Source: Motiliproteus sediminis
GTDB lineage: Bacteria; Pseudomonadota; Gammaproteobacteria; Pseudomonadales; Balneatricaceae
Length of the DNA: 64,000 nucleotides
Assembly (NCBI RefSeq): GCF_017912535.1
Contig: NZ_JAERQK010000002.1
Span: forward strand, 248,001-312,000
Direction of reading: 5' to 3'
The translations under genes and the position numbers were made by a program. This document shows positions 29,803 to 39,512 of this stretch, in pieces. The notes below the pieces were generated by a model. It searched no databases. It was not told where the DNA came from and saw nothing but the letters and a program-made list of their open reading frames with translations. Within the stretch, counting starts at the first letter, position 1. Every line of letters begins with the position of its first letter.

Positions 29803-30186
29803 ATGAGTTCTGATATCACAATCCCTTCAAACTCTGGGTCGACGCCTTCACCACGTTCCACCCCCGCTGCCACACCGGAAGTGCAAGGCAGCAGCTCTGC
29901 TCCGTCAACACGTGCTGATATCCAGCGCCGGGTCGAACAGACCCAGGAGACACAGGAGATTTCCCAAGAGCGCATGGAACGCCTGGTCGACCAGATCAAC
30001 GAGTTTGCCGCTCAGATGAGCCGCAACCTTAATTTCAGCGTCGACGACCCAACCGGACATACCGTAATCACCGTGACCGAAAAAGGCTCCGGCGAACTGG
30101 TACGTAAAATCCCGTCGGAGGAGTTTCTTGCACTCAGCCGACACATACAGGATATGAACAACCTGTTATTTAAAGAGAAGGTCTAA
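29803..30186 (+). CDS. flaG: Flagellar protein FlaG
   Basis: A 127-residue FlaG. The N-terminal half is disordered and Ser/Thr/Pro-rich. The C-terminal half has the family motif LNFSVDDPTGHTVITV followed by GELVRKIPSEEFLAL. In Pseudomonas and Campylobacter it sits between flagellin and fliD and affects filament length. GGAGG precedes the ATG. Confidence 0.92.
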   Translation: MSSDITIPSNSGSTPSPRSTPAATPEVQGSSSAPSTRADIQRRVEQTQETQEISQERMERLVDQINEFAAQMSRNLNFSVDDPTGHTVITVTEKGSGELVRKIPSEEFLALSRHIQDMNNLLFKEKV

Positions 30187-30223
30187 CCCGATACAATCGG
30201 CTCAGATTTTCTAGGAGGTTGAT

Positions 30224-31660
30224 ATGGCTGGCGGAATTTCCACTCCAGGCATCGGTTCAGGGTTGGATATCGGCTCCATCGTATCCGCCATCGTCAATGC
30301 CGAGGGCGCGCCCAGAACGGCCAACATCGACCGCCGCGAGGCGATCATCCAGTCGGAGTTGTCAGCGCTAGGTCTACTCAAAGCCTCGCTGTCCGACTTT
30401 CAATCGGCCCTTTCCGGCCTCAGCACTGCTTCCAGCTTTTCCGCGCGCAGCGCCAGCAGCTCTAACGCTGACATCGCGTCGGTAAGCATACTGACGGGGC
30501 AGCAGCCCAGCACCGGCTCCTACAAACTCGAAGTGCAGCAGCTTGCTTCCGCGCACAAACTGATTTCCGATGCCGCAGTCGATGCTGATGATATCGGCAC
30601 CGGCACCTTCACTATCACCACCTTTGGCGCCGACAAACTCGCACCCAGCGATGGTAGCGATGCGGGAGACGGCGACACCTTCAGCGTCGATCTGGCCACC
30701 GCCGATGCCGACGAGGATGGTATCGTCTCGCTGGAAGAGCTCAAAGACGCGATCAACGATGCCGAAGACAATCCCGGCATCAGCGCCTCGATCATCAACA
30801 CCGATGCCGGCGCCCAACTGGTACTCAACGCTGACGACCCCGGGTTGGCAAACGCCTTTGAGGTCACCAGTAGTTTCACCGGTTTAACGATCAACAACCT
30901 GGTTGACACCAACGACGTCAATTACGCCAAAGATGCGCTGATTGAGATCGACGGGCAGGCCGTTACCGGCAGCACCAACACCTTTGAAAACGCCATCGAC
31001 GGCCTCAGCCTGACGCTGAATGCAACCAATGTGGGCCAGACCATCGACATCAACGTGTCTGTCACCACCAGCAGCATCCAGAAGAAAATTGAGGGGTTTG
31101 TTAACGCCTATAACTCGTTGCAGTCAGCGTTCAAGGATCAGTCCCAGTTCGATCCGGAAACCACCCAGTCGACCCCCCTGTTTGCCGACTCGTTACTGCG
31201 TTCGGTTAGCTCCCAGGTGCGCAATGGGGTCACCGGGCCGGTTAGCTCGTCCAGCAGCGAGCTAAACTCCCTGGCGGCCATCGGCATCACCACCGACTCC
31301 AGCGGCCAGTTACAGATCGATTCAGCAACATTGGCCTCGGCAATCAGCAGCGATTATGACGGTATCGTTCAGCTGTTTACCAACGATGATGGGATCGCCA
31401 AACGGCTCGACACCACCCTCGACAACTATCTCAAGTCAGACGGCACCTTCGACAGCCGCACCGACTCACTGAACAACAAACTGAGCGGGCTGGAAGATGA
31501 ACGAGAAGCCTTGGCGCTGCGCCTTGGCAAACTTGAATCCCGGTTAATGAGCCAATTCATTGCGATGGACACACTGGTGGCTCAACTCAACTCCACCAGC
31601 GATTGGCTGACATCCCAACTCGAAAGCCTGCCGGGCGTGGTCCGCAAGAGTAAGGACTAA
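30224..31660 (+). CDS. fliD: Flagellar filament cap protein FliD
   Basis: A 478-residue cap protein that folds and adds flagellin at the filament tip. The N-terminal domain (STPGIGSGLDIGSIVSAIV) and C-terminal FliD_C with a terminal coiled coil are typical. A Flagellin_IN-type motif region is present in the middle. Residues 161-172 (DADEDGIVSLEE) form a textbook EF-hand-like calcium loop. AGGAGG precedes the ATG. Confidence 0.95.
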   Translation: MAGGISTPGIGSGLDIGSIVSAIVNAEGAPRTANIDRREAIIQSELSALGLLKASLSDFQSALSGLSTASSFSARSASSSNADIASVSILTGQQPSTGSYKLEVQQLASAHKLISDAAVDADDIGTGTFTITTFGADKLAPSDGSDAGDGDTFSVDLATADADEDGIVSLEELKDAINDAEDNPGISASIINTDAGAQLVLNADDPGLANAFEVTSSFTGLTINNLVDTNDVNYAKDALIEIDGQAVTGSTNTFENAIDGLSLTLNATNVGQTIDINVSVTTSSIQKKIEGFVNAYNSLQSAFKDQSQFDPETTQSTPLFADSLLRSVSSQVRNGVTGPVSSSSSELNSLAAIGITTDSSGQLQIDSATLASAISSDYDGIVQLFTNDDGIAKRLDTTLDNYLKSDGTFDSRTDSLNNKLSGLEDEREALALRLGKLESRLMSQFIAMDTLVAQLNSTSDWLTSQLESLPGVVRKSKD

Positions 31661-31687
31661 CTCGCACACACAGAGAGCTCAAGCTAC

Positions 31688-32107
31688 ATGAATACCAAAG
31701 CGATAAACGAGTACAACAAGGTTGATTTAAAAAGCGGTATCGACCAGGCATCCCCCCACCGCATGGTGCAGATGCTGCTCGAAGGGGCGCTCAAGCGCGT
31801 CGCCACCGCCAAGGGCCACATGGAGCGCAAAGAGGTCGCCCTGCAAGGTGAAGAGATCAGCAAGGCGATTACCATCGTCGGCGGGTTACAGGGTACGCTA
31901 AACGCGGACCAGGGTGGCGACATCGCCCGTAATCTGGACGCCCTGTACGACTTCGTGGCCCAGGGATTGGTAGAAGCCAATCGCACGGCATCGGTCGCCA
32001 AGCTGGACGAAGTGATGGGGGTGCTGGTGCAGATCAAGAGCGGCTGGGACGCCATTCCCACAGAGCACCATCAGACCACCTCGACGACACCTGAAGCAGG
32101 CAAGTAA
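31688..32107 (+). CDS. fliS: Flagellar export chaperone FliS
   Basis: A 139-residue FliS, the helical chaperone that holds flagellin in an unpolymerised state. The SPHRMVQMLLEGALKRVATAKGH-type helix and the LDALYDFV segment are diagnostic. It follows fliD by 27 bp and precedes a fliT-like gene by 5 bp. Confidence 0.94.
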   Translation: MNTKAINEYNKVDLKSGIDQASPHRMVQMLLEGALKRVATAKGHMERKEVALQGEEISKAITIVGGLQGTLNADQGGDIARNLDALYDFVAQGLVEANRTASVAKLDEVMGVLVQIKSGWDAIPTEHHQTTSTTPEAGK

Positions 32108-32112
32108 GCAGC

Positions 32113-32454
32113 GTGTCAGCACCCACCAACTGGAGCCCGGCCGAATGGCAACAGCGGCTGGGTTCCGTCATTTCGAGCGGCGAAGCGTTGCTCGCCGCAT
32201 TAGCCGATCCCGATAACGACGACAACGAAACCCTGGCCGCTAAGCGCAGCCAAGAGCTGCGCGCCCTACCTCTGGCCGATGCGCCCACATCACAGCCCCA
32301 GGTCGCCGCCTTGCTGCGGCAGCTACTGGAGCAGGACTCGCAACTGAAGCAAGCGGCCGAAGCCCGCCGCTCTGCCATCGCTGCGACCCTGCGCCAACTA
32401 CGCAGCCGGAGCGACGCAACCAACACCTACCAGAGCATTGCCAAGCGCAAATAA
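32113..32454 (+). CDS. fliT: FliT-like flagellar protein
   Basis: A 113-residue, mostly helical, charged protein starting at a GTG. Sequence identity to characterised FliT is not obvious by eye. Size, helical content and position directly after fliS match the FliT/FliS-associated proteins of Pseudomonas-type clusters, which act as FliD export chaperones. The name rests chiefly on context. It ends at a shared terminator facing flgL. Confidence 0.7.
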   Translation: MSAPTNWSPAEWQQRLGSVISSGEALLAALADPDNDDNETLAAKRSQELRALPLADAPTSQPQVAALLRQLLEQDSQLKQAAEARRSAIAATLRQLRSRSDATNTYQSIAKRK

Positions 32455-32482
32455 AAAAGCCGGCGTCATGCCGGCTCTTTTA
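32452..32482. terminator. Bidirectional terminator between fliT and flgL
   Basis: Stem AGCCGGC / GCCGGCT with a GTCAT loop, flanked on the left by AAAAAA and on the right by CTTTTAG. It serves the convergent fliT and flgL transcripts. Confidence 0.88.
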
Positions 32483-32495
32483 GTTCTAACGCAAC

Positions 32496-33776
32496 CTACA
32501 GGAAGTTAAACAGCGACAGGCTGTTGACCCGACTAAAGGTCTGCTGTGCAGCCTGAAGTGCGACCTCCTGAAAGCTGAACTCACTCAGCGCTTCGGCGTA
32601 GTCGAGATCCTCAAGGTTTGACAAAGCGGCACGGTTAAACAGCTCAAACTCCTCGTTGAGACCACGCTGGTTTTCCAGCCCGTTCAGCCGCCCGCCGATC
32701 TGCGACTGCACCCGGACCACGCCGTTTTGCCCTTCGTCGATCTCGCCCAGCGCTTTGGACACAATGCGGTTAACCTCGTCAGAGGTGGTGGCGTTGGTCA
32801 AGCCATCAATCAATGCCTGAGCGGTATTGAGCAAATTGGTCTTGGGCACATCGGGTTGAATGTCGTACTCGCCACCAGACGGCAGGGTCTCTGGGTTAAT
32901 ACTCAGCCCCAGCGCCGTCCCGGTGGTGATACCCAGCGGGTCGCCCGCTGCCGCAACGGTGAGGTTATGGGGAGACCCCATGGCAATCCCGGTTTCCGTT
33001 GCCAGTACCGTACCGTCAGCGGCCTCTACCTGAATGTCATAGGTATTGGCGACCGGGTCATTACCGGTTACCCGCAGGGTAATCACTCCGCTGGCGGCGG
33101 TACTGAGACCCAGCGCTGTGGTTGCCGCTTTAAAGGCTGCCTTATCGGCCACTTCCAGAGTCAGATTCTGCAGGCTGGCGGCACCGCCGCTGACCACATT
33201 CACCACCGGATCTCCTTCGATGGATTGAAAGATCTCCTGGCCGGTGTCAGTGCTCTTGATAAAGGTCTCAGGCCCTACCTGAATAAAACGAGGCTCAGAA
33301 TCGCCCTGGTAGCTGAATACCCCCGGAGAGGACTCACTGAACGGCTGGGTCTGCCCCTTGGCTCCTGCAAAGAGGTACTCGCCCTGGGCATCCTTGGTGT
33401 TCATCAAGCCCAGAATAAAGTTCTGCACCTCTTTGATCTCATTGGCGATACCTGCTCTGTCCTGCTGCTGCAGCGAGGAGTTGTTGGCTTGGATCGCCAG
33501 CTCCTTGATCCGGTCTCCCGCATCGTTAATCTGTTGCAGCGTCAGTTCCTGTAAGCTCAGGCGACGCTCGGCCACGGTAATGTTCTCGTTCTGGACCTCA
33601 TTGGTTTCCAGCTCACGGCGAATCTTGAGAATCTGCGCCGCAGCCACCGGATCGTCGGAGGGGCGCAATAACTTCTGCCCGGTAGAGATCTGGTTCTGGA
33701 TATTGGCGATGTTGGTCTGCCCGGTCTGAATATTGCGCACACCATTTTGAAACACTTGCAGGCTAGAGATACGCAT
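32496..33776 (-). CDS. flgL: Flagellar hook-filament junction protein FlgL (HAP3)
   Basis: A 426-residue flagellin-like junction protein that joins FlgK to the filament. The N-terminal helix (MRISSLQVFQNGVRNIQ) and the C-terminal ALSEFSFQEVALQAAQQTF region are characteristic. It begins 2 bp after the flgK stop, so the two are cotranscribed from the sigma-28 promoter upstream of flgK. Confidence 0.95.
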   Translation of the reverse strand: MRISSLQVFQNGVRNIQTGQTNIANIQNQISTGQKLLRPSDDPVAAAQILKIRRELETNEVQNENITVAERRLSLQELTLQQINDAGDRIKELAIQANNSSLQQQDRAGIANEIKEVQNFILGLMNTKDAQGEYLFAGAKGQTQPFSESSPGVFSYQGDSEPRFIQVGPETFIKSTDTGQEIFQSIEGDPVVNVVSGGAASLQNLTLEVADKAAFKAATTALGLSTAASGVITLRVTGNDPVANTYDIQVEAADGTVLATETGIAMGSPHNLTVAAAGDPLGITTGTALGLSINPETLPSGGEYDIQPDVPKTNLLNTAQALIDGLTNATTSDEVNRIVSKALGEIDEGQNGVVRVQSQIGGRLNGLENQRGLNEEFELFNRAALSNLEDLDYAEALSEFSFQEVALQAAQQTFSRVNSLSLFNFL

Positions 33777-33778
33777 GA

Positions 33779-35782
33779 TCAGCCTCCTGATGCACTCAGC
33801 AAGGTATCGAACAGGCTGCGTGCGGCATTGATGACCTGCGCTGCTGCCTGATACTGCTGTTGGAATTTGATGATGTTGGCCGCTTCTTCGTCCAGGCTGA
33901 CACCGGAGATGCCGTTGCGCACGGTTTCGGCGTTGCGCATAACGGTTTCGGTAGCCTGCAGATCGATATTGGCGACACTGGCTTTGGTGCCAATGCGCTC
34001 GATCATGCGACCGTAATTGTCTTGATAACTGGAGCCGTCCACCAATTTTTCCTGCTGCAGGTTGGAAAGCTGCAGTGCGTTACGGTTGTCGCCGGAGGCG
34101 TCCGTGTTGTAGGTGAAATCGAACTTGTCGCCCGTGGCCGCCTTGCCTCGCAGCACCACCTCATAGCCGTTCAGCGTGATCGCGGCACCATCGGTGTAGG
34201 TATTACCGGCAGAAATCACCGTCGGGTTGTTCGGGTCGGTCATGTCGTAGACGCTGTAAGTATTGGCATCAGTGAACAGAATACGCGCCGGCGGATTCAA
34301 ACTGCCCGTTTGTCCCGGCAGGCCAAACTGCAGCGGATCGGTCACGTTGACCTCATCAACCTTGGCCAGACCAACATTGTCCTCTGCGGGCGTGGAACGA
34401 ACCGGTGATGCAAAAGCCAGCTCATTGCCGGAAGTAAGTTGCATCTCCAACTCCTCGGCACCGAAGCGCACGGGCTGAACCAGCATCAAATCCCGGTCGG
34501 TGAACGGCCCGCCACTGGCCGACGCCAACGAGATATCGACGCCGTCGATATTGAGCCGGAGGGTACCGCCACTGGCGTTTTGATCCAGGGTCATATCCTG
34601 ATAAACCGGGGCACCAGGCGCCGCAGAGCGGGTGGCAAAATCGGCCTTGTTAAAGATCTTGCCATCGGACAAGCGAGTAACGGTAAAGTCACCGTCTTTG
34701 TTGAACTTGACCTGATAGTCACTGGCCTTGAGCAACGTGGTATCACGAATCACCACGTTAGAGGTGGTCGCGAGGTCGGTATTATTGGCGCTGGAAGCCC
34801 TGACTTCACCGAGATTTGCAGGGTCGTTGAACAGGTTGCTTCCCAGATTACCATCCAGATCGAGCCCCTTACGCTGCTGCTCGTTCATGGTGTCGGCGAA
34901 CACGATTGCCAGGCGACCGAGTTCGTTCCAGGTCGGAATCAGCACCTCCTCCTTGACCCGTAGCATGCCACCGATCTCGCCACTGGAGATCTGATCGCTG
35001 ATCTTGATCCGCTTGTCGCCAACCACCAGGTCAATTTCGATATTGTTGATATCGGGATCGCCCTGACGCGCCTGCACTTGGCTGGCGTTACCGCCGATAA
35101 CCAGCGGCTGGCCATTGCCAATATAGAGATTGATATCGGTCGATCCGGTGCCAGTCTGCACCGACACCCCAGCCTTGGCGCTGAGCGCCAGAACCAATTC
35201 GTCACGCTGGTCTTTAAGCTCGTTAGCAGCATCACCGCGGGAATCAGCCAACTGAATCTTTTTGTTTAATTCGGCAACCTGCGTCGCCATTGAGTTCAGT
35301 TCACTGACGGCGCTGTCGAGCTGGGTGTTAACGCTGGTATTGAGCCCCCGCAGCTGACGATCCACCTCACTAAAGCGGCGTGTCAAGGCATCCATCTGCG
35401 ACAAAATCAGCTCCCGCCCGGGAATGGATGCGGGATCGTCAACGCCAGTTTGCAAGGCACTGAAAAACTCGCCCATAGCAGCAGAAATACTGGTTATCGG
35501 GTTGGCCAGCAGGTCGTCCACCTGGCCGGTCATCTGGGCAAACGCCTCGGTGGTCTTGAACGAGGCTGTGCTCGACCAGTACTGTTGCATGGCAAACTGA
35601 TCGACCACGCGGTTAATACTGGTGATCTGCACCCCCAGCTCCGGCGCGGAGCGCGCACTGAGCTCGACCTGCTGTCGGGAATAACCGGGGGTATTAACGT
35701 TGGCGATGTTCTGGCTGGCAACTTCAAACCCCTGTTGCGCAACCAACAGCCCCTGCAGGGCAACACTGACTGATCCACTCAT
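33779..35782 (-). CDS. flgK: Flagellar hook-associated protein FlgK (HAP1)
   Basis: A 667-residue junction protein between hook and filament. It opens with the rod/hook family N-terminus (ALQGLLVAQQGFEVASQNIANVNTPGYSRQ-like) and ends with the conserved SLDEEAANIIKFQQQYQAAA motif. It is longer than the E. coli protein (547 residues) because of a larger middle. An AGGAGG site precedes the start. A near-perfect sigma-28 promoter lies 106-132 bp upstream, overlapping the end of flgJ. Confidence 0.96.
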   Translation of the reverse strand: MSGSVSVALQGLLVAQQGFEVASQNIANVNTPGYSRQQVELSARSAPELGVQITSINRVVDQFAMQQYWSSTASFKTTEAFAQMTGQVDDLLANPITSISAAMGEFFSALQTGVDDPASIPGRELILSQMDALTRRFSEVDRQLRGLNTSVNTQLDSAVSELNSMATQVAELNKKIQLADSRGDAANELKDQRDELVLALSAKAGVSVQTGTGSTDINLYIGNGQPLVIGGNASQVQARQGDPDINNIEIDLVVGDKRIKISDQISSGEIGGMLRVKEEVLIPTWNELGRLAIVFADTMNEQQRKGLDLDGNLGSNLFNDPANLGEVRASSANNTDLATTSNVVIRDTTLLKASDYQVKFNKDGDFTVTRLSDGKIFNKADFATRSAAPGAPVYQDMTLDQNASGGTLRLNIDGVDISLASASGGPFTDRDLMLVQPVRFGAEELEMQLTSGNELAFASPVRSTPAEDNVGLAKVDEVNVTDPLQFGLPGQTGSLNPPARILFTDANTYSVYDMTDPNNPTVISAGNTYTDGAAITLNGYEVVLRGKAATGDKFDFTYNTDASGDNRNALQLSNLQQEKLVDGSSYQDNYGRMIERIGTKASVANIDLQATETVMRNAETVRNGISGVSLDEEAANIIKFQQQYQAAAQVINAARSLFDTLLSASGG

Positions 35783-35887
35783 GGGAACCTCCTGGGATGG
35801 TGCCTCGATGCGCTTTTGGCGACGTTGCTCGTCGGCCGGTTTTGCGTTGCGCTGGCAGCTGCTATGCAGCTTTTCCCATCACCTAAT

Positions 35888-35914
35888 TTATCGGCAAATT
35901 CTTAACTGTCTTTA
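35888..35914 (-). promoter_or_regulatory. Sigma-28 (FliA) promoter of flgKL
   Basis: On the minus strand: TAAA, exactly 15 bases, GCCGATAA, a full match to the sigma-28 consensus. The -35 box falls within the last codons of flgJ (stop at 35902), and the -10 box in the 119-bp flgJ-flgK gap. Confidence 0.92.
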
Positions 35915-36870
35915 AGTCGTTCCAAGGCACTCTGAAGGACGTCACCGTTCAGAATGCCGGTAATTTTCTCGGCGTAGGCCGGGTCGGTGGCATAGCCGGC
36001 CAACTGCAACTGCTGCAGATAGGCCTCACCATCCCGACCTTGATTCAGCGCCTGCTCGTAGCGGGGGCTTTGGCGCAAAAAGTCGAGGTAATCCCACATG
36101 CTCTCTTCATAGGAGCCGTAAGCCCGAAAAGCGGCTTTCTCCTGCTGCGCCACCCCATCACGAAACTCCAGTGTGTTGACCAAAACGCGATCACCCTGCC
36201 AGCGGCTATCTGCCTTGATGCCGAACAGGTTGTAACTGTTACTGCCGTCGCTCTTACGCGGCAGGTGCTGGCCCCAACCGGTTTCCAGCGCCGACTGCGC
36301 CAGCAGCACCCGCGGATCAACCCCGGCCGCTTCGGCCACTTTCTCAGCCACCGGATTGAGGACGGCGACAAACTGGTCCGGCGAGGCAAAGCGTTCAGGC
36401 AGCTCGGTCGGGTTGGAAGGAGCGGTTTGCGTAGTCGCAGTGCTGTCTTCGCCCTGCATCAGCGCCTCTACGGCGGCACGCGCGGTCTGTTCCAACGCAC
36501 GATCGAAGCTCTGCCGCGCTTCCAGCACTTGGGGATCAACCGTCTCGGCGGACTGCTGTTTACTCAACTGACGCACCAGCACTTCACTGAGACCGATACC
36601 CTTGCCTTGCGCCATGTTCAGGCCCAACTGCTGATCCAGCATGCCCTGATAAAACTTGGTCTGGCTGCTGCTGAACAGGTCGTCGCCGCCCAGGGCTTCG
36701 TTGGCCTTGCGCATGTTCTGCAGCAGCATGTTGAGAAACAGCGACTCGAACTGTTTGGCAACCGCCTCCAGCGCCTTGGGGTCCTTGCTGCGGGCATCGC
36801 TGCGCAACTTACCCAGCTGCTGCAGGTCAGTCGCGGAGCGGAAGGTGCTGTTGTCGACCGGGCTTTTCAT
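35902..36870 (-). CDS. flgJ: Flagellar rod assembly protein / peptidoglycan hydrolase FlgJ
   Basis: A 322-residue two-domain protein. The N-terminal rod-cap domain (about 20-110) carries QFESLFLNMLLQNMRKA. The C-terminal glucosaminidase domain (about 165-322) has QSALETGWGQHLP, with the catalytic Glu, and the SYNLFGIKAD motif. It caps the growing rod and opens the cell wall. Starts 11 bp downstream of flgI. Confidence 0.95.
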   Translation of the reverse strand: MKSPVDNSTFRSATDLQQLGKLRSDARSKDPKALEAVAKQFESLFLNMLLQNMRKANEALGGDDLFSSSQTKFYQGMLDQQLGLNMAQGKGIGLSEVLVRQLSKQQSAETVDPQVLEARQSFDRALEQTARAAVEALMQGEDSTATTQTAPSNPTELPERFASPDQFVAVLNPVAEKVAEAAGVDPRVLLAQSALETGWGQHLPRKSDGSNSYNLFGIKADSRWQGDRVLVNTLEFRDGVAQQEKAAFRAYGSYEESMWDYLDFLRQSPRYEQALNQGRDGEAYLQQLQLAGYATDPAYAEKITGILNGDVLQSALERLKDS

Positions 36871-36881
36871 CCGTCGTTACC

Positions 36882-37982
36882 TCAGATTACGACCAGTTCG
36901 GCTTTCAGTGCGCCGGACTGCTTCAGTGCTTCCAGAATCGCCATCAGGTCACCGGGAGCCGCGCCGACCTGGTTAACCGCCTCAACGATATCGTTGAGGG
37001 AGGCGCCGGGCTGGAAGGTGAACATATGACCGCTGTTTTCATCCACTTCGATCCCGGTGCGCGGAGTCACCACGGTGTCACCGCCGGCCAGGGCATCGGG
37101 TTGGCTGACATCCAGATTTTCCAGAATGGAAACCGTCAGCCCGCCGTGGGTGATCGCCACTGGAGATACCCGGACGTTCTCGCCGATGATGATGGTGCCG
37201 GTGCGCGAATTGATGATCACCTTGGCGGTTTCAGCAGCGGGCATCACCTCAAGATTCTCCAACACCGACAGATAGGTCACTCGCTGCCCTGCATCCCGCG
37301 GCGCACGCACGCGGATAGAGGTTGCGTCGAGCGACGTAGCCACCTCCGGCCCCAACAGTTGGTTGATCTTTTCAGCCACCCTGCGCGAGGTGGTGAAATC
37401 GGGCTGGCGCAGATTCAGAGTCAGATGGTCACCTTGGGCAAAAGGGGTCGGTACTGCGCGCTCAACCGTGGCACCGTTAGGAATTCGGCCCACACTGGGG
37501 ACGTTGACGGTAATGCGGGAACCGTCCCGCCCTTCAGCACCAAGACCACCCACCACCAGATTGCCCTGGGCAATGGCGTAAACCTGACCATCGGCCCCCT
37601 TCAGCGGTGCCATCAGCAGGCTGCCGCCGCGCAAGCTGCTGGAATCACCAATCGAGGAGACGGTGATATCCAGGGCCTGACCCGGCTTGGCAAAGGGCGG
37701 CAGCTCCGCGTGGATCGATACCGCAGCGACGTTCTTGGACTTGGGGTCCAGTCCCGGCGGCAGCGTGACGCCGAACTGCGCCAACATGTTCTTGAAGGTT
37801 TGCGAGGTAAACCCGCTCTTGTCACCGGTTCCGCTGAGACCAACCACCAGGCCGTAACCCACCAGTTGGTTGCTCCGCACACCCTGCACCTCGGCGATAT
37901 CCTTCAGCCGCTCGGCCTGGGCAACTCCGCCCCAGCTCAGACCCAGCAGGATCAACGCAATCTGTGTGATAGCCGCTTTCAT
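36882..37982 (-). CDS. flgI: Flagellar P-ring protein FlgI
   Basis: FlgI forms the periplasmic P ring around the rod. A Sec signal peptide ([23 protein letters not shown]) precedes the mature start [18 protein letters not shown] choose the ATG at 37982 (366 residues), 9 bases after GAGG; ATGs at 37988 and 37991 and a longer frame to 38006 are less likely. The conserved C-terminus ([20 protein letters not shown]) is intact. Confidence 0.95.
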   Translation of the reverse strand: MKAAITQIALILLGLSWGGVAQAERLKDIAEVQGVRSNQLVGYGLVVGLSGTGDKSGFTSQTFKNMLAQFGVTLPPGLDPKSKNVAAVSIHAELPPFAKPGQALDITVSSIGDSSSLRGGSLLMAPLKGADGQVYAIAQGNLVVGGLGAEGRDGSRITVNVPSVGRIPNGATVERAVPTPFAQGDHLTLNLRQPDFTTSRRVAEKINQLLGPEVATSLDATSIRVRAPRDAGQRVTYLSVLENLEVMPAAETAKVIINSRTGTIIIGENVRVSPVAITHGGLTVSILENLDVSQPDALAGGDTVVTPRTGIEVDENSGHMFTFQPGASLNDIVEAVNQVGAAPGDLMAILEALKQSGALKAELVVI

Positions 37983-37993
37983 CGTCATCATCC

Positions 37994-38677
37994 TCAGAAG
38001 GGCCACAGCGGGCTGTAGAAGAACTTGGCCAGCCAGCCCATTTCGTTGGCATCATGGAAGGCGCCGGTGCCGCTGTAGGTGATCCGCGCATCGGCCAGCT
38101 TGGTCGAGGCCACGGTATTGTCCGGCTGCACATCCTGCGGCCGCACCAGTCCGCTGATACGGATATATTCATCACCGCTGGTCAGGGTCATCCATTTCTC
38201 GCCGCGAACCTGCAATACGCCGTTGGGCAATACACTGGCCACGGTAACGGTGATATTGCCACTCAGGCTGTTGTTCTGGGTGGCTTCGCTTTCACCGGTG
38301 AACGACCGGGTGCCCCCGCCAAGGTTGGCAGAGAGGGGGTTACCAAATGCTTTCAGCTCTTTGCCAAATACCGAGGGCGCATCGATGGTCACGTTGCTCT
38401 CTTTATCGATCTCGTTGTCGGCGCTCTTGCTGGCACTGGTGCTTTCGGTCAGCACCACGGTGAGAATGTCACCCACCTGGCGCGCCTTGGCGTCTTCGTA
38501 CAGGGACAATCCGCGACCTGCCTGATAGATAGCGCCATCCACCACCTTGGGCGCCGCCATCGCCTCTGGCGTCACCGGGGCAAAATAGGGATTGTCCGGG
38601 CGCGGCGGCGCTTTGGCACAACCGACCAGAGCGACTGCAACCGTAGCCAAGGTTAAGGAGCGAAGTGAAGTCATCAA
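37994..38677 (-). CDS. flgH: Flagellar L-ring lipoprotein FlgH
   Basis: A 227-residue outer-membrane lipoprotein that forms the L ring. The signal peptide ends in the lipobox LVGC (Cys20). The family motifs [21 protein letters not shown]-like and [12 protein letters not shown] are present. It lies 21 bp after flgG and its stop abuts the flgI ribosome site. Confidence 0.96.
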   Translation of the reverse strand: MMTSLRSLTLATVAVALVGCAKAPPRPDNPYFAPVTPEAMAAPKVVDGAIYQAGRGLSLYEDAKARQVGDILTVVLTESTSASKSADNEIDKESNVTIDAPSVFGKELKAFGNPLSANLGGGTRSFTGESEATQNNSLSGNITVTVASVLPNGVLQVRGEKWMTLTSGDEYIRISGLVRPQDVQPDNTVASTKLADARITYSGTGAFHDANEMGWLAKFFYSPLWPF

Positions 38678-38698
38678 GCTATCCCCCGATCAGACCGG

Positions 38699-39484
38699 TT
38701 AGAGTTGCTGGGTCACAAACGACAGCATCTGGTCCGCGGTCGAAATCACTTTGGAGTTCATCTCGAACGCCCGCTGGGTCGAGATCATATTGACCAGCTC
38801 TTCAACCGAGTTGACGTTGGAGTTTTCCAGCGCGCCCTGCACCGTGGAACCCAACCCATCGCTGTTGGGGTTGGTCACCGTCGGCGCACCGCTGGAGGTG
38901 GTTTCCTTGTAGAGGTTACCGCCGACCGCCAGCAGCCCGCCGGGGTTGGTAAAGTCCGCCAGCTGAATCTGGCCGATCTGGGTTGCCGTACCGGTGCTGG
39001 CCTGAGTGACAGAGACCACACCATCAATGCCGATGGTCAGCGAAGTGGTATCCTGCGGAATGGTGATCTGCGGCTCCAGCAGGAACCCCTGCGCATTGAC
39101 CAGATCGCCGTTGGAGTTCAGCTGCAACTGACCGTGGCGGGAGTAACCGATCTCGCCATCGGGAGTGCTGAACTGCAGAAAACCGCGCCCCTGAATCGCC
39201 ACATCCAGATTCTGCTCGGTAATTTCCAGCGTACCCTGGGTAAAGAGTTTCTGGGTCCCCACGGTGCGAACTCCGGACCCCAGCTGATAGCCGGAGGGCA
39301 GCTCGGTGCTCTCTGACGACTGGGCTCCGGGCTGACGCTGCACCTGGTACAACAGATCTTCAAATACCGCCCGATCCCGCTTGAAACCGTCGGTGTTGAC
39401 GTTGGCCAGGTTATTGGAAATGGTCCGCAGGGCGGTGTCCTGGGCGGACATTCCGGTTTTTGCTACAAACAGCGCTGCATTCAT
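38699..39484 (-). CDS. flgG: Flagellar distal rod protein FlgG
   Basis: A 261-residue distal rod subunit. The N-terminal motif AQDTALRTISNNLANVNTDG and the C-terminal VNMISTQRAFEMNSKVISTADQ are typical of FlgG. GGAG precedes the start. Part of the flgF-flgL run. Confidence 0.97.
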   Translation of the reverse strand: MNAALFVAKTGMSAQDTALRTISNNLANVNTDGFKRDRAVFEDLLYQVQRQPGAQSSESTELPSGYQLGSGVRTVGTQKLFTQGTLEITEQNLDVAIQGRGFLQFSTPDGEIGYSRHGQLQLNSNGDLVNAQGFLLEPQITIPQDTTSLTIGIDGVVSVTQASTGTATQIGQIQLADFTNPGGLLAVGGNLYKETTSSGAPTVTNPNSDGLGSTVQGALENSNVNSVEELVNMISTQRAFEMNSKVISTADQMLSFVTQQL

Positions 39485-39512
39485 TCGCTTGCTCTCCTAC
39501 CCTTGTTCTGCC

